A stretch of 64,000 bases of DNA from Haematobia irritans (lineage: Eukaryota > Arthropoda > Insecta > Diptera > Muscidae), in the NCBI RefSeq assembly GCF_050003625.1, contig NC_134398.1, positions 196,795,700-196,859,699 on the forward strand, in the 5' to 3' direction. This document shows, in pieces, positions 22,715-36,940 of the stretch. How positions within the stretch are numbered: the first letter of the stretch is position 1; each line of letters opens with the position of its first letter. Made by a program: the position numbers and the translations under genes. A model generated the notes under the pieces. The model worked only from the letters and a program-made list of their open reading frames with translations, was not told the DNA's origin and searched no databases.

Positions 22715-25700
22715 TAGGTATGAACAAAATTTCGTTTAGAAATAAAATTGTGACAAAATTTCTTATAGAAAGGAAATTATAATCCAATTTCCTATGAATA
22801 TGAAATTTTTGCAAAATTTTCCATAGAAACAAAATTTATTAAAATGTCCTACATAAATGAAATAATAATAAAATTTTGACAAAAATCCATACAATGAAAT
22901 TTTGACAAAATTTCCTATAGAAATAAAATTTATTAAAACTGCATACATGAAATGAAATTTTTACAAACGTTCCTATCGACATGAAATTTTCACAAAATTT
23001 CCTATAGAAATAAAATTTATTAAAATTTCCTACATCAATGAAATTTTGATAAAGGTTCATATCGACATGAAATTTTCACAAAATTTCCAAAAAGAGATTA
23101 AATTTTGACTAAATTTCCTATAGAGATTATATTTTGACAAAAGTTCCTATAGAAATAAAATTTTGACAAATTTCCTATAGAAATAAAATTTTGACAAAAT
23201 TTCTTTTAGAAATGAAATTTTGAGAAAATTTCCTTATGAAATGAAATTTTGACAAAATGTGCCATAGAAATGAAATTTTGGTAAAATTTCTTTTCAAAAT
23301 GAAATTTTGACAAAATTTCCTAAAGAAATGAAACTTGACAAAATTTCCAAACGAAATGAAAATTTGACAAAATTTCCTATAAAAATTTAATTTTGACAAA
23401 ATTTCCTATAGAAATTAATTTATCATCAAATTTCCTATATAAATGAAATTTTGAGAAAATTTCCTAAATAAAGAAATGAAATTTTGACAAAGTTTCCTAC
23501 AGAAAAGAAATTTTTGCCGAAACTTCCTATAGAAATGAAATTTTGATAAAATTTCCTATAGAAATGAAATTTTGATAAAATTTTCTATAGAAATGAAATT
23601 TTGACACAATTTCGTATAGAAATGAAATTTTAAGAAAATTTCCTTTAGAAATAAAAATATTACGAAATTTCCTATAGAAATGAAATTTGACAAAATATCT
23701 TAGAGATACGAAATTTTGACAAAAATTCCTATAGAAAAGAAATTTTGACAAAATATCCTATAGAAACAAAATTGTGACAAAATTTCCTATAGAAATAAAA
23801 TTTTGAAAAAATTCCCATTAGAAATGAAATTTTAAGAAAATTTCCTTTAGAAATAAAAATTTTACAAAATTTCCTATAGAAATGAAATTTGACAAAATAT
23901 CCTACAGAAAAGAAATTTTGACAAAATTTCCTATAGAAATGAAATTTGACAAAATATCCTATAGAAACAAAATTGTGACGAAATTTCCTATAGAAATAAA
24001 ATTTTGACAAAATTTCCTATAGAAATGAAATTTTAAGAAAATTTCCTTTAGAAATGAAATTTTAACAAACTATTTTATAGAAATGAAATGTTGACAAAAT
24101 TTCCTATGGAAATAAAATTTATTAAAATTTCCTACAGATATAAAATTTTATCAAAATTTCCTAAAGAAATGAAATTTTGACACAATTTCCTTTAGAAATG
24201 ATATTTTGAAAAAAATTTACTAAAGAAATTACATTTTGACAAATTTTATAGAAATAAACTTTTGACAAAATTTCCTATAGAAATTACATTTTGACAAAAT
24301 TTCCTATAGAAATGAAATTTTGACAAAATTTCCTATGGAAATAAAATTTATTAAAATTTCCTACAGAAATAAAGTTTTATCAAAATTTCCTAAAGAAATG
24401 AAATTTTGACCCAATTTCCTTTAGAAATGATATTTTGAAAAAAATTTACTAAAGAAATTACATTTTGACAAATTTTATAGAAATAAACTTTTGACAAAAT
24501 TTACTATAGAAATTACATTTTGACAAAATTTCCTATAGAAATGAAATTTTAAGAAAATTTCCTTTAGAAATAAAAAATTTACAAAATTGCCTATAGAAAT
24601 GAAATTTTGACAAAATAACTATAGAAATAAAATTGTGACATAATGTCCTATAGAAATAAAATTTTTACAAAATTTCCTATAAAAATGAAATTTTGAGAAA
24701 ATTTCCTTTAGAAATAAAAATTTTACAAAATTTCCTATAGAAACGAAATTTCGACAAAATATCCTAAAGATATGAAATTAAAAAAAAATAAATTCCTATA
24801 GAAATAAAATTTTGACCAAATTTCCTTTAGAAATAAAATTTTGACAAAATTTCCATTAGAAATAAAATTTTGGCAATATTTCCTATAGAAATAAAATTTT
24901 GACACAAATTCCTTTAGAAATAAAATTTTTACAAAATTTCCTATAGAAATAAAATTTTGAGAAAATTTCTTTAAGAAATAAAAATTTTACAAAATTTCCT
25001 ATAGAAACGAAATTTCGACAAAATATACTAAAGATATGAAATTTTGTCAAAATTTTCTATAGAAATAAAATTTGGCGAAATTTCCTATAGAAATAAAATT
25101 TTAACAAAATTTCCAATAGAAATGAAATTTTGACAAAATTTCTTATAGAAATGAAATTTTGACAAAATATGCTGTAGAAATGAATTTTTTGGTAAAATTT
25201 CATTTCATAATGAAATTTTGACAAAATTTCCTACAGAAATTAAATTTTATCAAAATTTCCTAAAGAAATGAAATTTCTTTAGGAAATGATATTTTGAGAA
25301 AAATTCCTATAGAAATTAATTTTTGACAAAATTTCCTATAGAAATAAAATTTTGACAAAATTTCCTATAGAAATAAAATATTGACCAAATTTCCTTTAGA
25401 AATAAAATTTTGACAAAATTTCCATTAGAAATAAAATTTTGGCAAAATTTCCTATAGAAATAAAATTTTGACACAAATACCTTTAGAAATAAAATTTTGA
25501 CAAAATTTTTATTGAAATGAAATTTTGAAAAAATTTTTATTGAAATGAAATTTTGACAAAATTTCCTATAGAAATAAGATTTTGACAAAATTTCCTATAG
25601 AAGTGAAATTTTAAGAAAATTTCCTTTAGAAATAAAAATTTTACAAAATTTCCTATAGAAACGAAATTTCGACAAAATATCCTAAAGATATGGAATTTTG

Positions 25701-26515
25701 ACAAAATTTCCTATAGAAATACAATTTTGACAAAATTTCCTATAGAAATAAAATTTTGACAAATTTTGCCAAAGAAATGAAATTTTGATAAAATTTCCTT
25801 TAGAAATAAAAATTTTAACAAAATTCTTATAGAAACGAAATTTTGACAAAATATCCTACAGATATAAATTTTTGACGAAATTTCCTATAGAAATAAAATT
25901 TTTCCAAAATTTCCTATAGAAATGAAATTATGACAAAATATCCTAGATATGTGAAATTTTGACAACATTTCATACAGAAACGAAATTTTGACAATATGTG
26001 CTGTAGAAATGAAATTTTGACAAAATTTATTTTCAAAATGAAATTCTGACTAAATTTCCTATGGAAATAAAATTATTAAAATTTCCTACAGAAATTAAAT
26101 TTTATAAAAATTTCCTACAGAAATGAAATTTTGACAAAATATCTTTAAAAATGATATTTTGAGAAAATTTCCTATAGTAATTACATTTTGACAAAATTTT
26201 CTATAGAAATAAAATTTTGACAAAATTTCTTATAGAAATAAAATTTTGATCAAATGACCTTTAGAAATAAGATTTTGACGAAATTTCCATTAGAAATAAA
26301 ATTTTGAAAAATTTTCCTATAGAAATAAAATTTCGACACAAATTCCGATAGAAATAAAATTTTGACAAAATTTATTATAGAAATGAAATTTTGACAAAAT
26401 TTCCTATAGAAGTGAAATTTTGAATGAAATTTATTAAAATTTTTTTGAAATTTTCACAAAATTTCCTATAGATATTATAGATATTGACAAAAGTTCCTAT
26501 AGAAATGAAATTTTA
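22715..26515. repeat. 29-bp minisatellite array, TTTCC subfamily
   Basis: A long array of 29-bp units runs in the orientation aaattttgacaaaatttcct plus atagaaatg. This variant (ttcctatagaaatgaaa) differs consistently from the ttttctatagaaataaaa variant at 10-16 kb. Higher-order duplication is visible: 24104 onwards recurs at 24333 (period about 229 bp). Open frames are artefacts of the repeat. Confidence 0.95.
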
Positions 26516-26601
26516 ACCAAAATAGATCTCCCCAAATAGAGAAAAGTATAATGCAAAACCGTGCCCAAACAAAAGAAAGAAATCAAACATATTTAGAAGA
26601 T

Positions 26602-26940
26602 GTTAGGTTAGGTTATGTGGCAGCCCGATGTATAAGGCTCACTTAGACTATTCAGTCCATTGTGATACCACAGTGGTGAACTTCTCTCTTATCACTGAGT
26701 GCTGCCCGATTCCATGTTAAGCTCAATGACAAGGGACCTCCTTTTTATAGCCGAGTCCGAACGGCGTTCCACATTGCAGTGAAACCACTTAGAGAAGCTT
26801 TGAAACCCTCAGAAATGTCACCAGCATTACTGAGGTGGGATAATCCACCGCTGAAATACTTTTTGGTGTTTGGTCGTAGCAGGAATCGAACCCACGACTT
26901 TGTGTATGCAAGGCGGGCATGCTAACCATTGCACCACGGT
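26602..26940 (-). mobile_element. tRNA-derived SINE, near full length
   Basis: Read on the minus strand, it starts with accgtggtgcaatggttagc (A-box region). The B box gggttcgattcc follows, then aaaaagtatttcagcggtgg, acgccgttcggactcggcta and 'gactgaatagtctaagtgag'. It ends with aacctaacctaac. The internal RNA polymerase III promoter boxes look intact. It lies in the spacer between two oppositely oriented minisatellite arrays. Confidence 0.85.
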
Positions 26941-28194
26941 TGTTGACTGTAGTGCCAACATTATCAATGCTATTTATTTAATTATTAAAAATAAGTCTCT
27001 TTAGAATCGTTTCTACAACTTTGACCTTTAGATTAACCTTTGGCTTGGCATATGCAGATGCAAAAATGAACTCAACACATTTGGGGCATGACAAAAATTA
27101 AATGCCTGGATGGAAACGCATTCAGATCCGCCTATAAAATAATCGCATTTAAATGAATCCACGCGTATTCCATAGTCATAGAGAAAAAAAGAGAGAATTA
27201 TATATTTTTATTTCTTCTTTTTATTCTATTTATAATCGTAGAAAATGCACGTCCATATATGAGGGAAATAAATGTATGACGTGGAATATGGAATGGGCTG
27301 TTAAGCATACACAAATCCACAAGCACACACATACACATACACAAATAAATATTTCCACATGGTGTAAAACAATAAATTTCTATAGAAAGCATGAGGTTAT
27401 AAAACCGGTAATAAACTTGACTTAATTTGCATTGTCATGAAATGTTATATAGCTTACATACACATACATACACGAACTCTTCAAAACATGTTCATATTAC
27501 CAGTAAACACACACACATACACATATCTTGAAATTTATATTCACGCAGAAAAGTTCGCGTGAAAACGATAAAAACAATACGATTACCAATGACAATGTCC
27601 AAGAAGCAGTGGCAAAAATATGATGTCCATGTTAAGGACAAAAAGGACATTGTGAGAAAGAAGGACACTGTGTAAGTTCGTGTGGATGTGTGTGTATAAA
27701 ATGTATGCTAATATTTTTTTATAATTTTTTTTATTACTTAATCTGTACTTTAACTTATAGATAGCCAGCAAGTGTCGACGACGACCTAAATGAGAATTGG
27801 CCTGTGCAGTTAGCTAGCTTAGCTGGTCAGGCAACGAAGATCAAGCGACTTTGTAATGGCCATCTAGGATATGGTGAAAAAAAAGCAGCTGCAGTTGGGG
27901 CCCATAAATAAGAATTAAAAATTTCTTTGTACATATCTCTATGTGGGTAAGTATGAATGTTTGGTTTGGGCGTTTATTTCAAGCCCTCCCTGAGTGATAG
28001 AATACAAACTCTGGTAAAAATTAAGGTTGCTCTTGTTTGGAAGGGCCGACAATTATGGTGCGAAAATGTGGGTGGATAGTCACCATTGGTTTGCCATTCC
28101 ACAATGACGGTTTAAACCGAAAAGCTAACGTACACCAAGGATCCTATGAATTCAAATAGGAGGACAGCATGACAGAGGGAAGTATGATTTCATG
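26941..28194. other. Low-repeat spacer with CA microsatellites
   Basis: The sequence is less repetitive than its surroundings, with acacatacacatacac runs near 27310-27345 and 27455-27525. Two frames of 60-90 codons exist, but they include the microsatellite and show no domain. No gene is supported. Confidence 0.45.
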
Positions 28195-31030
28195 GGAAAT
28201 TTTGTCATAGTCACATTTCTATAGGAAATTTCATCAAAATTTTATTTCTATAGAAAATTTTGTCAAAATTTCATATCTGTAGGAATTTTTGACAAAATTT
28301 CAATCCCACAGGAAATTTTGTCAAAATTTCATACCTGTAGGAATTTTTGTCAAAATTTCATTCCCATAGGAATTTTTGTCAAAATTTCATTCCCATAGGA
28401 AAGTTTGTCAAAATTTCATATTTTCATATTTATAGTAAATTTAATATACATTTCATATCTATAGGAATTTTTGTCAAAATTTATTCCCATAGGACATTTT
28501 GTCAACATTTCATTCCCATAGGAAATTTTGTCAAAATTTCATATTTATAGTAAATTTAATATACATTTCATATCTGTAGGAAATTTTGTATACATTTCAT
28601 ATATATATAGTAAATTTTGTCAATATTTTATATCCATAGGAAATTCTGTCAACATTCATCCACAGAAAATTTTGTCAAAATTACTTATCTATAGGAAATT
28701 CTGTCAAATTTTCATATCCATAGCAAATTTTGTCAAAATTTCATATTTATTGGATTTTTTTTTTTCAACATTTTATAACCATTAAAATTTATCAAAATTT
28801 CTTCTCTATAGGAAATCTGTCAAAATTTCATATCCATCGGAAATTTCGTATACATTTCATATTCATAGGAAATTTTGTATACATTTCATATCAATAGGAA
28901 ATTTTGTCAAAATTTTATATCCATAGGAAATTCTGTCAAAATTTCATATCCATAGCAAATTTTGTCAAAATTTCTTATCTATTGAAAATTCTGTCAAAAT
29001 TTCGAATCCACAGGAAATTTTGTCAAAATTTCTTTTCTATAAGAAATTCTGTCAAAATTCATATAGGAAATTTTATCAAAATTTTAGATCCACAGCAAAT
29101 TTTGTCAAAATTTCATATTTATTAGCTTTTTTTCTTACTTATCTATATGAAATTTCATCAAGTTTTCATATCCATAGCAATTTTTGCCAAAATTTCATAT
29201 TTATTGTTTTTTTTTCTCAACATTTTATAACCGTAGGAAATTCTATCAATATTTCATACCCATTGGAAATTTTATAAAACTTTCTTATCTATAGGAAATT
29301 TCCAAATTTCATATCCATAGCAAATTTTGTCAAAATTTCTTATCTATTGAAAATTTTGGAAGGGAATTTTGTCAAAATTTCCTTTCTATAGGAAATTCTG
29401 TCAAAATTTCATATCCATAGAAAATTTTGTCAAAATGTTAGATCAACAGCAAATTTTGTCAAAATTACTTATCTATATGAAATTTCATCAAGTTTTCATA
29501 TCCATAGCAAATTTTGTCAAAATTTCATATTTATTGTTTTTTTTTTCTCAACATTTTATAACCGTAGGAAATTCTATTCAAATTTCATACCAATAGAAAA
29601 TTTTATCAAAATTTCTTATCTATAGGAAATTCTGTCAAATTTTCATATTCATAGGAAATTTCGTATACATTTCATATTCATAGGATATTTTGTATACATT
29701 TCATGTCAATAGGAAATTTTGTCAAAATTGTATATCCATAGGAAATTCTATCAAAATTTCTTATCTATTGAAAATTCTGTCAAAATTTCATATCCATAGG
29801 AATTTTTGTCAACATTTTAGATCCATAGAAAATTTTGTCAAAATTACTTATCTATATGAAATTCTGTCAAATTTGCATACCCATAGCAAATTTTGTCAAA
29901 ATTTCATATTTATTGAATTTTTGTTAACGTTTTATAACCATAGGAAATTCTATCAAAATTTCATACCCATAGGAAATTTTATCAAAATATCTTATCTATA
30001 GGAAATCTATCAAAATTTCATATCCATAGGAAATTTTGTATACATTTTATATCCATAGGAAAGTCTGTCAAAATCTCATATCCATTGCAAATTTCTTTCA
30101 AAATTTCTTATCTATTGAAAATTCTGTCAAAATTCCATATCCACAGGAAATTATGTCAAAATTTCTTTTCTATAGGAATCCTGTCAAAATTTCATATCCA
30201 TAGGAAATTTTATCAAAATTTCTTTTCTATAGGAAATTCTGTCAAAATTTCATAGCCATAGGAAATTTTTTATATATTGCATGTCTTTAGGAATTTTGTC
30301 AACATTTTATATTCATAGGAAATTCTGTAAAAATTTCATATCCATAGGAATTTTTGTCAAAATTTTATTTTTATAGGAAATTTTGTCAAAATTTCATTGT
30401 AGGAAATTTTTTCAAAGTTTCATTTATATAGGAAAGTTTGTTAAAAGTTAATGCCTCTAGGAAGTTTTCTCAAAAATTTAATTTCTATAGGAAATGTTGT
30501 CAAAATTTCATTTCTATAGGAATTTTTCTCAAAACGTCAGTTCTAGGTTTTTTCAAAATTTAATTTCTATATGAAATTTTATCAAAATTTCATATCCACA
30601 GGAAATTTTATCAAATTTTCTTTTCTATAGGAAATTCTGTCAAAATGTCATATCAATAGGAAATTTTGTCAAAATTTCTTTTCTATAGGAAATTCTGTCA
30701 AATTTTCATATTCATAAGAAGTTTGTATTGCGTGTCTTCAGGAATTTTTCCAATATTTTATATTCATAGGAAATTCTGTAAAAATTTCATGTCCATAGGA
30801 AATTTTGTCAAAATTTTATTTTTATAGGAAATTTTGTCAAAATTTTATTGTTATAGGAAATTTTGTCAAAATTTCATTCACGTAGGAAACTTTGTCAAAA
30901 TTTCATTTCTATAGAATTTTTTCTCAACATTTCATTTCTATAGATTTTTTTCTCAAAATTTCATTTTTGTTGGAAATTTTTTCAAAATGTCACTTTTTTG
31001 GAAATTTTCTCAAAATTTTATTTTTATAGG
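28195..31030. repeat. 29-bp minisatellite array, opposite orientation
   Basis: Same 29-bp family written as ggaaattttgtcaaaatttc plus atatccata. It belongs to a ttcc/ggaa subfamily like that at 22715-26515 but lies in the opposite orientation. Extra variants include gtatacatttcatat and tttattg. Translation gives spurious phenylalanine, lysine and isoleucine-rich frames. Confidence 0.95.
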
Positions 31031-31884
31031 ATCATTAACTTTACCTTTTTTCCCCAGCCTCCTATACTTTTTGGAATACATTTACGTACCATATAAAGTC
31101 TTTTGCAATCTATCGTTACGGATTTTCCTCCTCCACACATTTATAAATGTATAAAAACACGCATTCATTTTAACCTCCATACTTCCGCAGTGTTAATTAA
31201 TCAGACGGTATTAACACTCGCGCTACAATAGCAGGGGCAAAAAAAAATCAGCAACAACAGCGAGTCTACATATACACTCACACACACATCAACAGACAAA
31301 TGCCAGCAGTTGAATTAACAAAGCGACCGTAGACCAAAACAAACGCGCTATAGCGGATAATGTCAGAAACAATATGCAAGGATAGCAAAGGACACCATAC
31401 ATTTGTTGAAACATCTGTAGGTGAGTGTGTGTGTTCGTGTATGTGATTTGCTTATTGTTGTTGTTTGTTTGGGGAAATGCTGCTACCCGTATCTGTGATA
31501 ATGCTCACGCAAATCTTTTTCGTTTTGTTCCGTTCGCTGCTTTTTTTTATTGTTGTTTTGTTTTGTCATTGTCCTGTTGATCCCGACATATATGAAAGCG
31601 ACACCACGCTATCACCAAACAACCACAACAGAGAGGGAACTTTCTAAATATTTCGTGGCTATAGCATTCCCATTGGACCGGGACACACACACACATTGGG
31701 AATGCGGACTGTTTGGGATATTGCAAATTCTTTGCAAAGCGGGATTCCCGTACATATTTAAATGAACCTATAGGGCATTCCATTAATGAACAACTTTCCC
31801 AAAATGTTCTTCAATTCAGCGTCCTACAATTCAGTGTAGTAAAAACCTTTGATTGTTTTGCACTTCTTCGAGAAGTCGATGGAA
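31031..31884. other. Low-repeat sequence, no gene supported
   Basis: About 850 bp of lower repetition with short CA runs (31275-31290, 31683-31696). Several overlapping frames of 60-90 codons lie on both strands at 31465-31901, none with a recognisable domain or a consistent codon pattern. Confidence 0.4.
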
Positions 31885-32275
31885 AGTCGTTGCTTGCTTA
31901 AGAAAAGGTTGAAATGGTCCTTCGACTGCGTGTTGTACCGGTCTATATGGGGGCCATACCAAAACATGGACCGATACAAACCATATTCGGCACACCTTTT
32001 TGTAGAACTTCAGCAACTCTACATTTGGAATTTCAAGCAAATCGGATACAAATTTAGATTTCCAAAAGCCCAAAAAGTCGACTTTTCGAAAACATGTAAA
32101 TCAAATAAAAATTGCGATTGCTAGAAATCCAAGAAGTCGAATCGGGAGACCGGTCTATATAAGGATTATATCAAGACATTGACTGATACAAATCATATTT
32201 GGCGCACCAATTTGTGGACCAACAGCAACTCTACATTTTGAGTTTCAGAAAAATCGGATACAAATTGTGATATAT
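31885..32275 (-). repeat. Degenerate composite-repeat fragment
   Basis: It contains accggtctatatgggggcca, taccaaaacatggaccgata and a second diverged unit with agaccggtctatataagga. The motifs are those of the type II body on the minus strand. Neither head nor tail is present. Confidence 0.65.
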
Positions 32276-33109
32276 ACACTGATACAACAAAAAATTACGT
32301 GATATTAAAGATTACGCAACCTTAATTTTTAGGATGCGCAATTTACAAAATATTAAGGACAAGTGTCCTTAAAATATATAAATTTTAATTAAAAAATTAT
32401 TAAATTCTCTTAGTTTGCGTCCTTTAATTAAAGCCGTATGTCTTTGAACTAAGTCAAGTTTCACTTAAAGTAAAGAAACTTTTTTATTTAAAGAAATGGT
32501 GCTTAAATCAAACGAGATATTGAATCTTTGGAACTTTATTTTAAGGAAGTCGCATCTATGGCTCGGAATCACTATCAAAATCCTTAAGGGAAGGTCACAA
32601 TCTTTGGATCCAAGTAAACTTGTTTTTTTGAGTATAGGGGATATGCCAAAAAAAGTTCATGCAAATAGGATGACAACTGCGCTGTCTAGATGTACTTTTT
32701 AATACTTTTTCATCCTGGTTACTACCGTAGTACCCCCGCGAATGATTTTGTAACTTTTGTATAAACAGTATTGGGCTGATATTGGATTTATGGTACACTA
32801 GTTTTGACAAAATATTTTAATATTTTGAGAAAGTCTTTAACAAACTTATTTGCTAATAGTCTTTTACAAATTTTGCAAAACAGACAAGTTCATGCGGGAA
32901 GAAAATCTCAATTTTATAAAAGCCCTAGTAAAAAATACGATTTTATTGAATTTCAAGAATGTTTTAGACGAAAAATCTTGTGTTTCTATATTACGCTTCC
33001 ACTCGAACATTTTCTAGATAAGAAGTTATCGGTCGCGTACTAAAATAATTATTACATTACAATCATGGTTTAAACTTAAGACAAAAATAATCTACCAAAC
33101 ATTTGGAGA
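32276..33109. other. AT-rich sequence, nothing recognised
   Basis: It contains a palindromic aaggacaagtgtcctt near 32360 and no recognisable domain. A frame of 79 codons at 32804-33043 has no family signature. Confidence 0.4.
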
Positions 33110-35150
33110 GAATCTTACCAAAACTTCCAAAAATATATTATTTTGCAAAAAAATATTTCTTCAGAAAGTTTAGTCAATTTTTTTCCTTTTGAAAAATGTT
33201 GCCAAAATTCTATTTTATTTTTTGTCAACATTTTATTTTTATGGAAAAATTTTCAAAAATTTCTATAGAAAATTTTGTTAAAATTTTATTTCTGTAGAAC
33301 AATTTGTCAAAATTTTATTTCTATGGAAAATTTTATCAAACTTTTATTTCTAAGGACTATTTTGTAAACATTTTATTTCTATAGAAAATTTTGTCAAAAT
33401 TTTATTTCTATAAAAAATTTTGTCAAAATTTTATTTCTATAGAAAATTTTGTCAAAATTTTATTTCTATAGAAAATTTTGTCAAAATTTTATTTCTATAG
33501 AAAATTTTGTCAAAATTTTATTTCTATAGAAAATTTTGTCAAAATTTTATTCCTATTGACTATTTTGTCAAAATTTTATTTCTATAGAAAATTTTGTCAC
33601 ATTTTTATTTCTATGGACTATTTTGTCAACATTTTATTTCTATAGAAAATTTTGTTAAAGTTTTATTTCTATAAAAATTTTGTCAAAATTTTATTTCTAT
33701 AGAAAATTTTGTCAAAATTTCATTCCTATAGAAAATTTAGTCAAAATTTTATTTCTATAGAAAATTTTGTCAAAATTTTATTTCTATAGACAATTTTGTC
33801 AAATTTTTATTTCTATAGAAAATTTTGTAAAAATTTTATTTCTGCAGAACATTTAGTCACAATTTTATTTCTATGGAAAATTTTATCAAAATTTTATTTC
33901 TATGCAAAATTTTGTCAAAATTTTATTTCTATAGAAAATTTTGTCAAAATTTTATTCCTATGGACTATTTTGTCAACATTTTATTTCTATGGAAAATTTT
34001 GTCAAAATTTTATTCCTATGGACTATTTTGTCAACATTTTATTTCTATGGAAAATTTTGTCAAAATTTTATTTCTATGGACTATTTTGTCAACATTTTAT
34101 TTCTATAGAAAATTTTGTAAAAATTTTATTTCTATAGAAAATTTTGTTAAAGTTTTATTTCTATAGAACATTTTGTCAAACTTTTATTTCTATTGAAACA
34201 TTTGTCAACATTTTATTTCTATAGAAAATTTTGTTAAAGTTTTATTTCTATAGAGAATTTTGTCAAAATTTTATTTCTATAGAAAATTTTGTTAAAATTT
34301 TATTTCTGTAGAACATTTTGTCAAAATTTTATTTCTATAGAAAATTTTGTAAAAATTTTATTTCTATAGAAAATTTTGTAAAAATTTTATTTCTATAGAA
34401 AATTTTGTCAAAATTTTATTTCTATAGAAAATTTTGTTAAAATTTTATTTCTGTAGAACATTTAGTCACAATTTTATTTCTATGGAAAATTTTGTCAAAC
34501 TTTTATTTCCATGGACTATTTTGTCAACATTTTATTTCTATAGAAAATTTTGTCAAAATTTTATTTCTATAAAAAATTTTGTCAAAATTTTATTTCTATA
34601 GAAAATTTTATGAAAATTCTATTTCTGATGAAAATGTTGTCAAAATTTTACTTCTATAGAAAATTTTGTAAAAATTTTATTTCTTTAGAAAATTTTGTTA
34701 AAATTTTATTTCTGTAGAACATTTAGTCACAATTTTATTTCTATGGAAAATTTTGTCAAACTTTTATTTCCATGGACTATTTTGTCAACATTTTATTTCT
34801 ATAGAAAATTTTGTCAAAATTTAATATCTATAAAAAATTTTGTCAAAAATTTTATTTCTATAGAAAATTTTGACATAATTTTAGTTCTATAGAACATTTT
34901 GTCGAAATGTTATTTCTATAGAAAATTTTATGAAAATGCTATTTATGATGAAAATTTTGACAAAATTTTATTTCTATAGAAAATTTTGTCAACATTTTAT
35001 TTCTGTAGAAAATTTTGTCAAAATTTTATTTCTATAAAAAATTTTATGAAAATTCTATTTCTGATGAAAATGTTGTCAACATTTTATTTCTATAGAAAAT
35101 TTTGTAAAAATTTTATTTCTTTAGAAAATTCTGTCAAAATAACAATACTA
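33110..35150. repeat. 29-bp minisatellite array, homogeneous part
   Basis: This is the most regular array of the window. The unit aaaattttgtcaaaatttta plus tttctatag repeats with exact 29-bp spacing (33422, 33451, 33480). Variants ctatggactattttgtcaac and ctgtagaacatttagtcac recur as blocks, suggesting higher-order duplication (for example 34430-34560 versus 34690-34820). Confidence 0.95.
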
Positions 35151-35348
35151 CGGTTGTATTTGTAAGCCGATATATAAATAAAAAATATTTAAAATTGAGG
35201 AGTTGACAAACAAAATTTTAGTTTCTTTAAAATTCAATCTAAAGAAGCTCTTGGCAATGGAATGGAATTTTTGTTGAAATTTGGTGAAAAGTACTTTTTC
35301 GTTCAAATAAATACCCTTTTTGTACTTTCTTAAAAATTGTATTTTCCA

Positions 35349-35528
35349 TCCCTGCTACGAACTTGACCTGTCAGGCAAAAATTTGTCTATGCAACATTTC
35401 AGCACGTTCGGTTCATTATTGAAGGCTGTAGCGTGATTACGACAGACAGATAGATCACGCTAGAATTTCTCCCTCATTAGGTATGACAAATTTATTATAC
35501 CACAGTCATCATTCCATGGTGGTGGATC
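35349..35528 (-). repeat. Type II head fragment
   Basis: On the minus strand this reads as the type II head, with tataccac...ggtataata-like ends, a degenerate ctgtctgtc run and gtaatcacgctac. It is followed by the start of the body at the gacaggtcaagttcg stretch, where the copy ends. Confidence 0.6.
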
Positions 35529-36828
35529 TATAAATCTAAAATTTGTATTTCAATTGAAGGGGAAGCCTTTTTATGCTAAAAATTAAAAAAAAGTGGAAAA
35601 TTGCAATGTCAAAAGTTGAATTTTCAATAAAAAAAGTCGTAAATGTCAAAAGTAATTTTTTTAAAAAATTAAAAAAATGTGTTTTTTTTTTTTTTGATTT
35701 AAAAAAGTCGATTTATACAAAAGACGAAAAATTGGAGGTCGATTTTCTCATATTTTGAAACAATCGAAATGACGAAAACGTTTTATCAGATATCGCTAAT
35801 TTGTCTCTTGTAGCATTTTCTTAGAGTCCACGGACATTCCCGTTACTACAATTGACGTGTAGTTAATCTGACTATAATACCCATCTTCTATAAAACCTTG
35901 ATGTGTTTTCATCCCTTCATGTATGTAGTACACCATATGTGAAACATGATAGGGAAATATGTATGACACCATATCATATATGAGCTTAATGTCATATCCT
36001 GATTGTCAAAAGTCGCTTTTTCAAGGGGTCACAAAATGATATTAAAAAATATTCTATGCTTTTGCAAAATAGACATACAAAAAAAAATACTAGAATAACA
36101 ACAAGGATAACAATTACAAGGACACCGTGCATATATGTTGTATTGACAAAACATGTGTAAGAAGATTGGTTTGAGAAAATGTTAGCTTGGAGAGCAACGA
36201 AAAAAAAAATATTCCCTAGAATTAAATAAAATGTTTTTATGCGGGGCTTACAAAGACAAACAAAATTGCTAAATGGAATTTTGTGATTCCATTATTATTT
36301 TCTATGTATCGTATGTGTGTGTGTTTTTTGTTATTCACCAGCAACAAAATGTTTAATTAAAGGTTATTTTGATGCCAGAAGTATCATGAAACAGAGATTT
36401 AAAAGGACACGCAGGTATATGAAAACATAAGGATGTCATTTATGGATATATGGACTATGGTGTTAATTTCATTGAAAATTTAAGCTTACTTTAATTTAAT
36501 GAAATGAAGTGAAAATAAAAGAACATATGTATTTGTTATGCAAGAACGACAAGGTTAAAAGTTTGACAACTTTTTTCAATGACAACACAGGAATGACAAT
36601 TTAAAATTGTAATGGCATCGTCAGATAAATTAAATATTTGTACATCATAGTTTTTTTTTTTTTGCCGAAAAATATTTCAAGATTCTTATATTCCATACTT
36701 TGGTGTTTGACTCTTATTATTAAATAAAAATTCAAATTTTTTTTTAGAATCCTTTACAAATTCCAGGAATTCCTAGTTTTTTCTTTTAATTCCCACATTA
36801 TAAGAAATTTCTTAAAAGCTCTTATGTA
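35529..36828. other. AT-rich sequence, nothing recognised
   Basis: About 1.3 kb with A and T runs and no recognisable gene or repeat family. Confidence 0.45.
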
Positions 36829-36940
36829 AAGGGTGGTTAAAATTTCAAGGGCCGATGTTGATTTTGAATAAAACACGAACTATTTAGGAAATTATTGTAA
36901 TTTTATTTTGTTATGATATATTGGTATTATTCAATTATGT

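Noticed and set aside
31465..31901. Overlapping frames on both strands as a gene
   Set aside because: They overlap each other in different frames with no family signature and include CA-repeat sequence.
33110..35150. CRISPR-like array of evenly spaced repeats
   Set aside because: Units are 29 bp head to tail with no unique spacers and the setting is a eukaryotic genome. It is a minisatellite.
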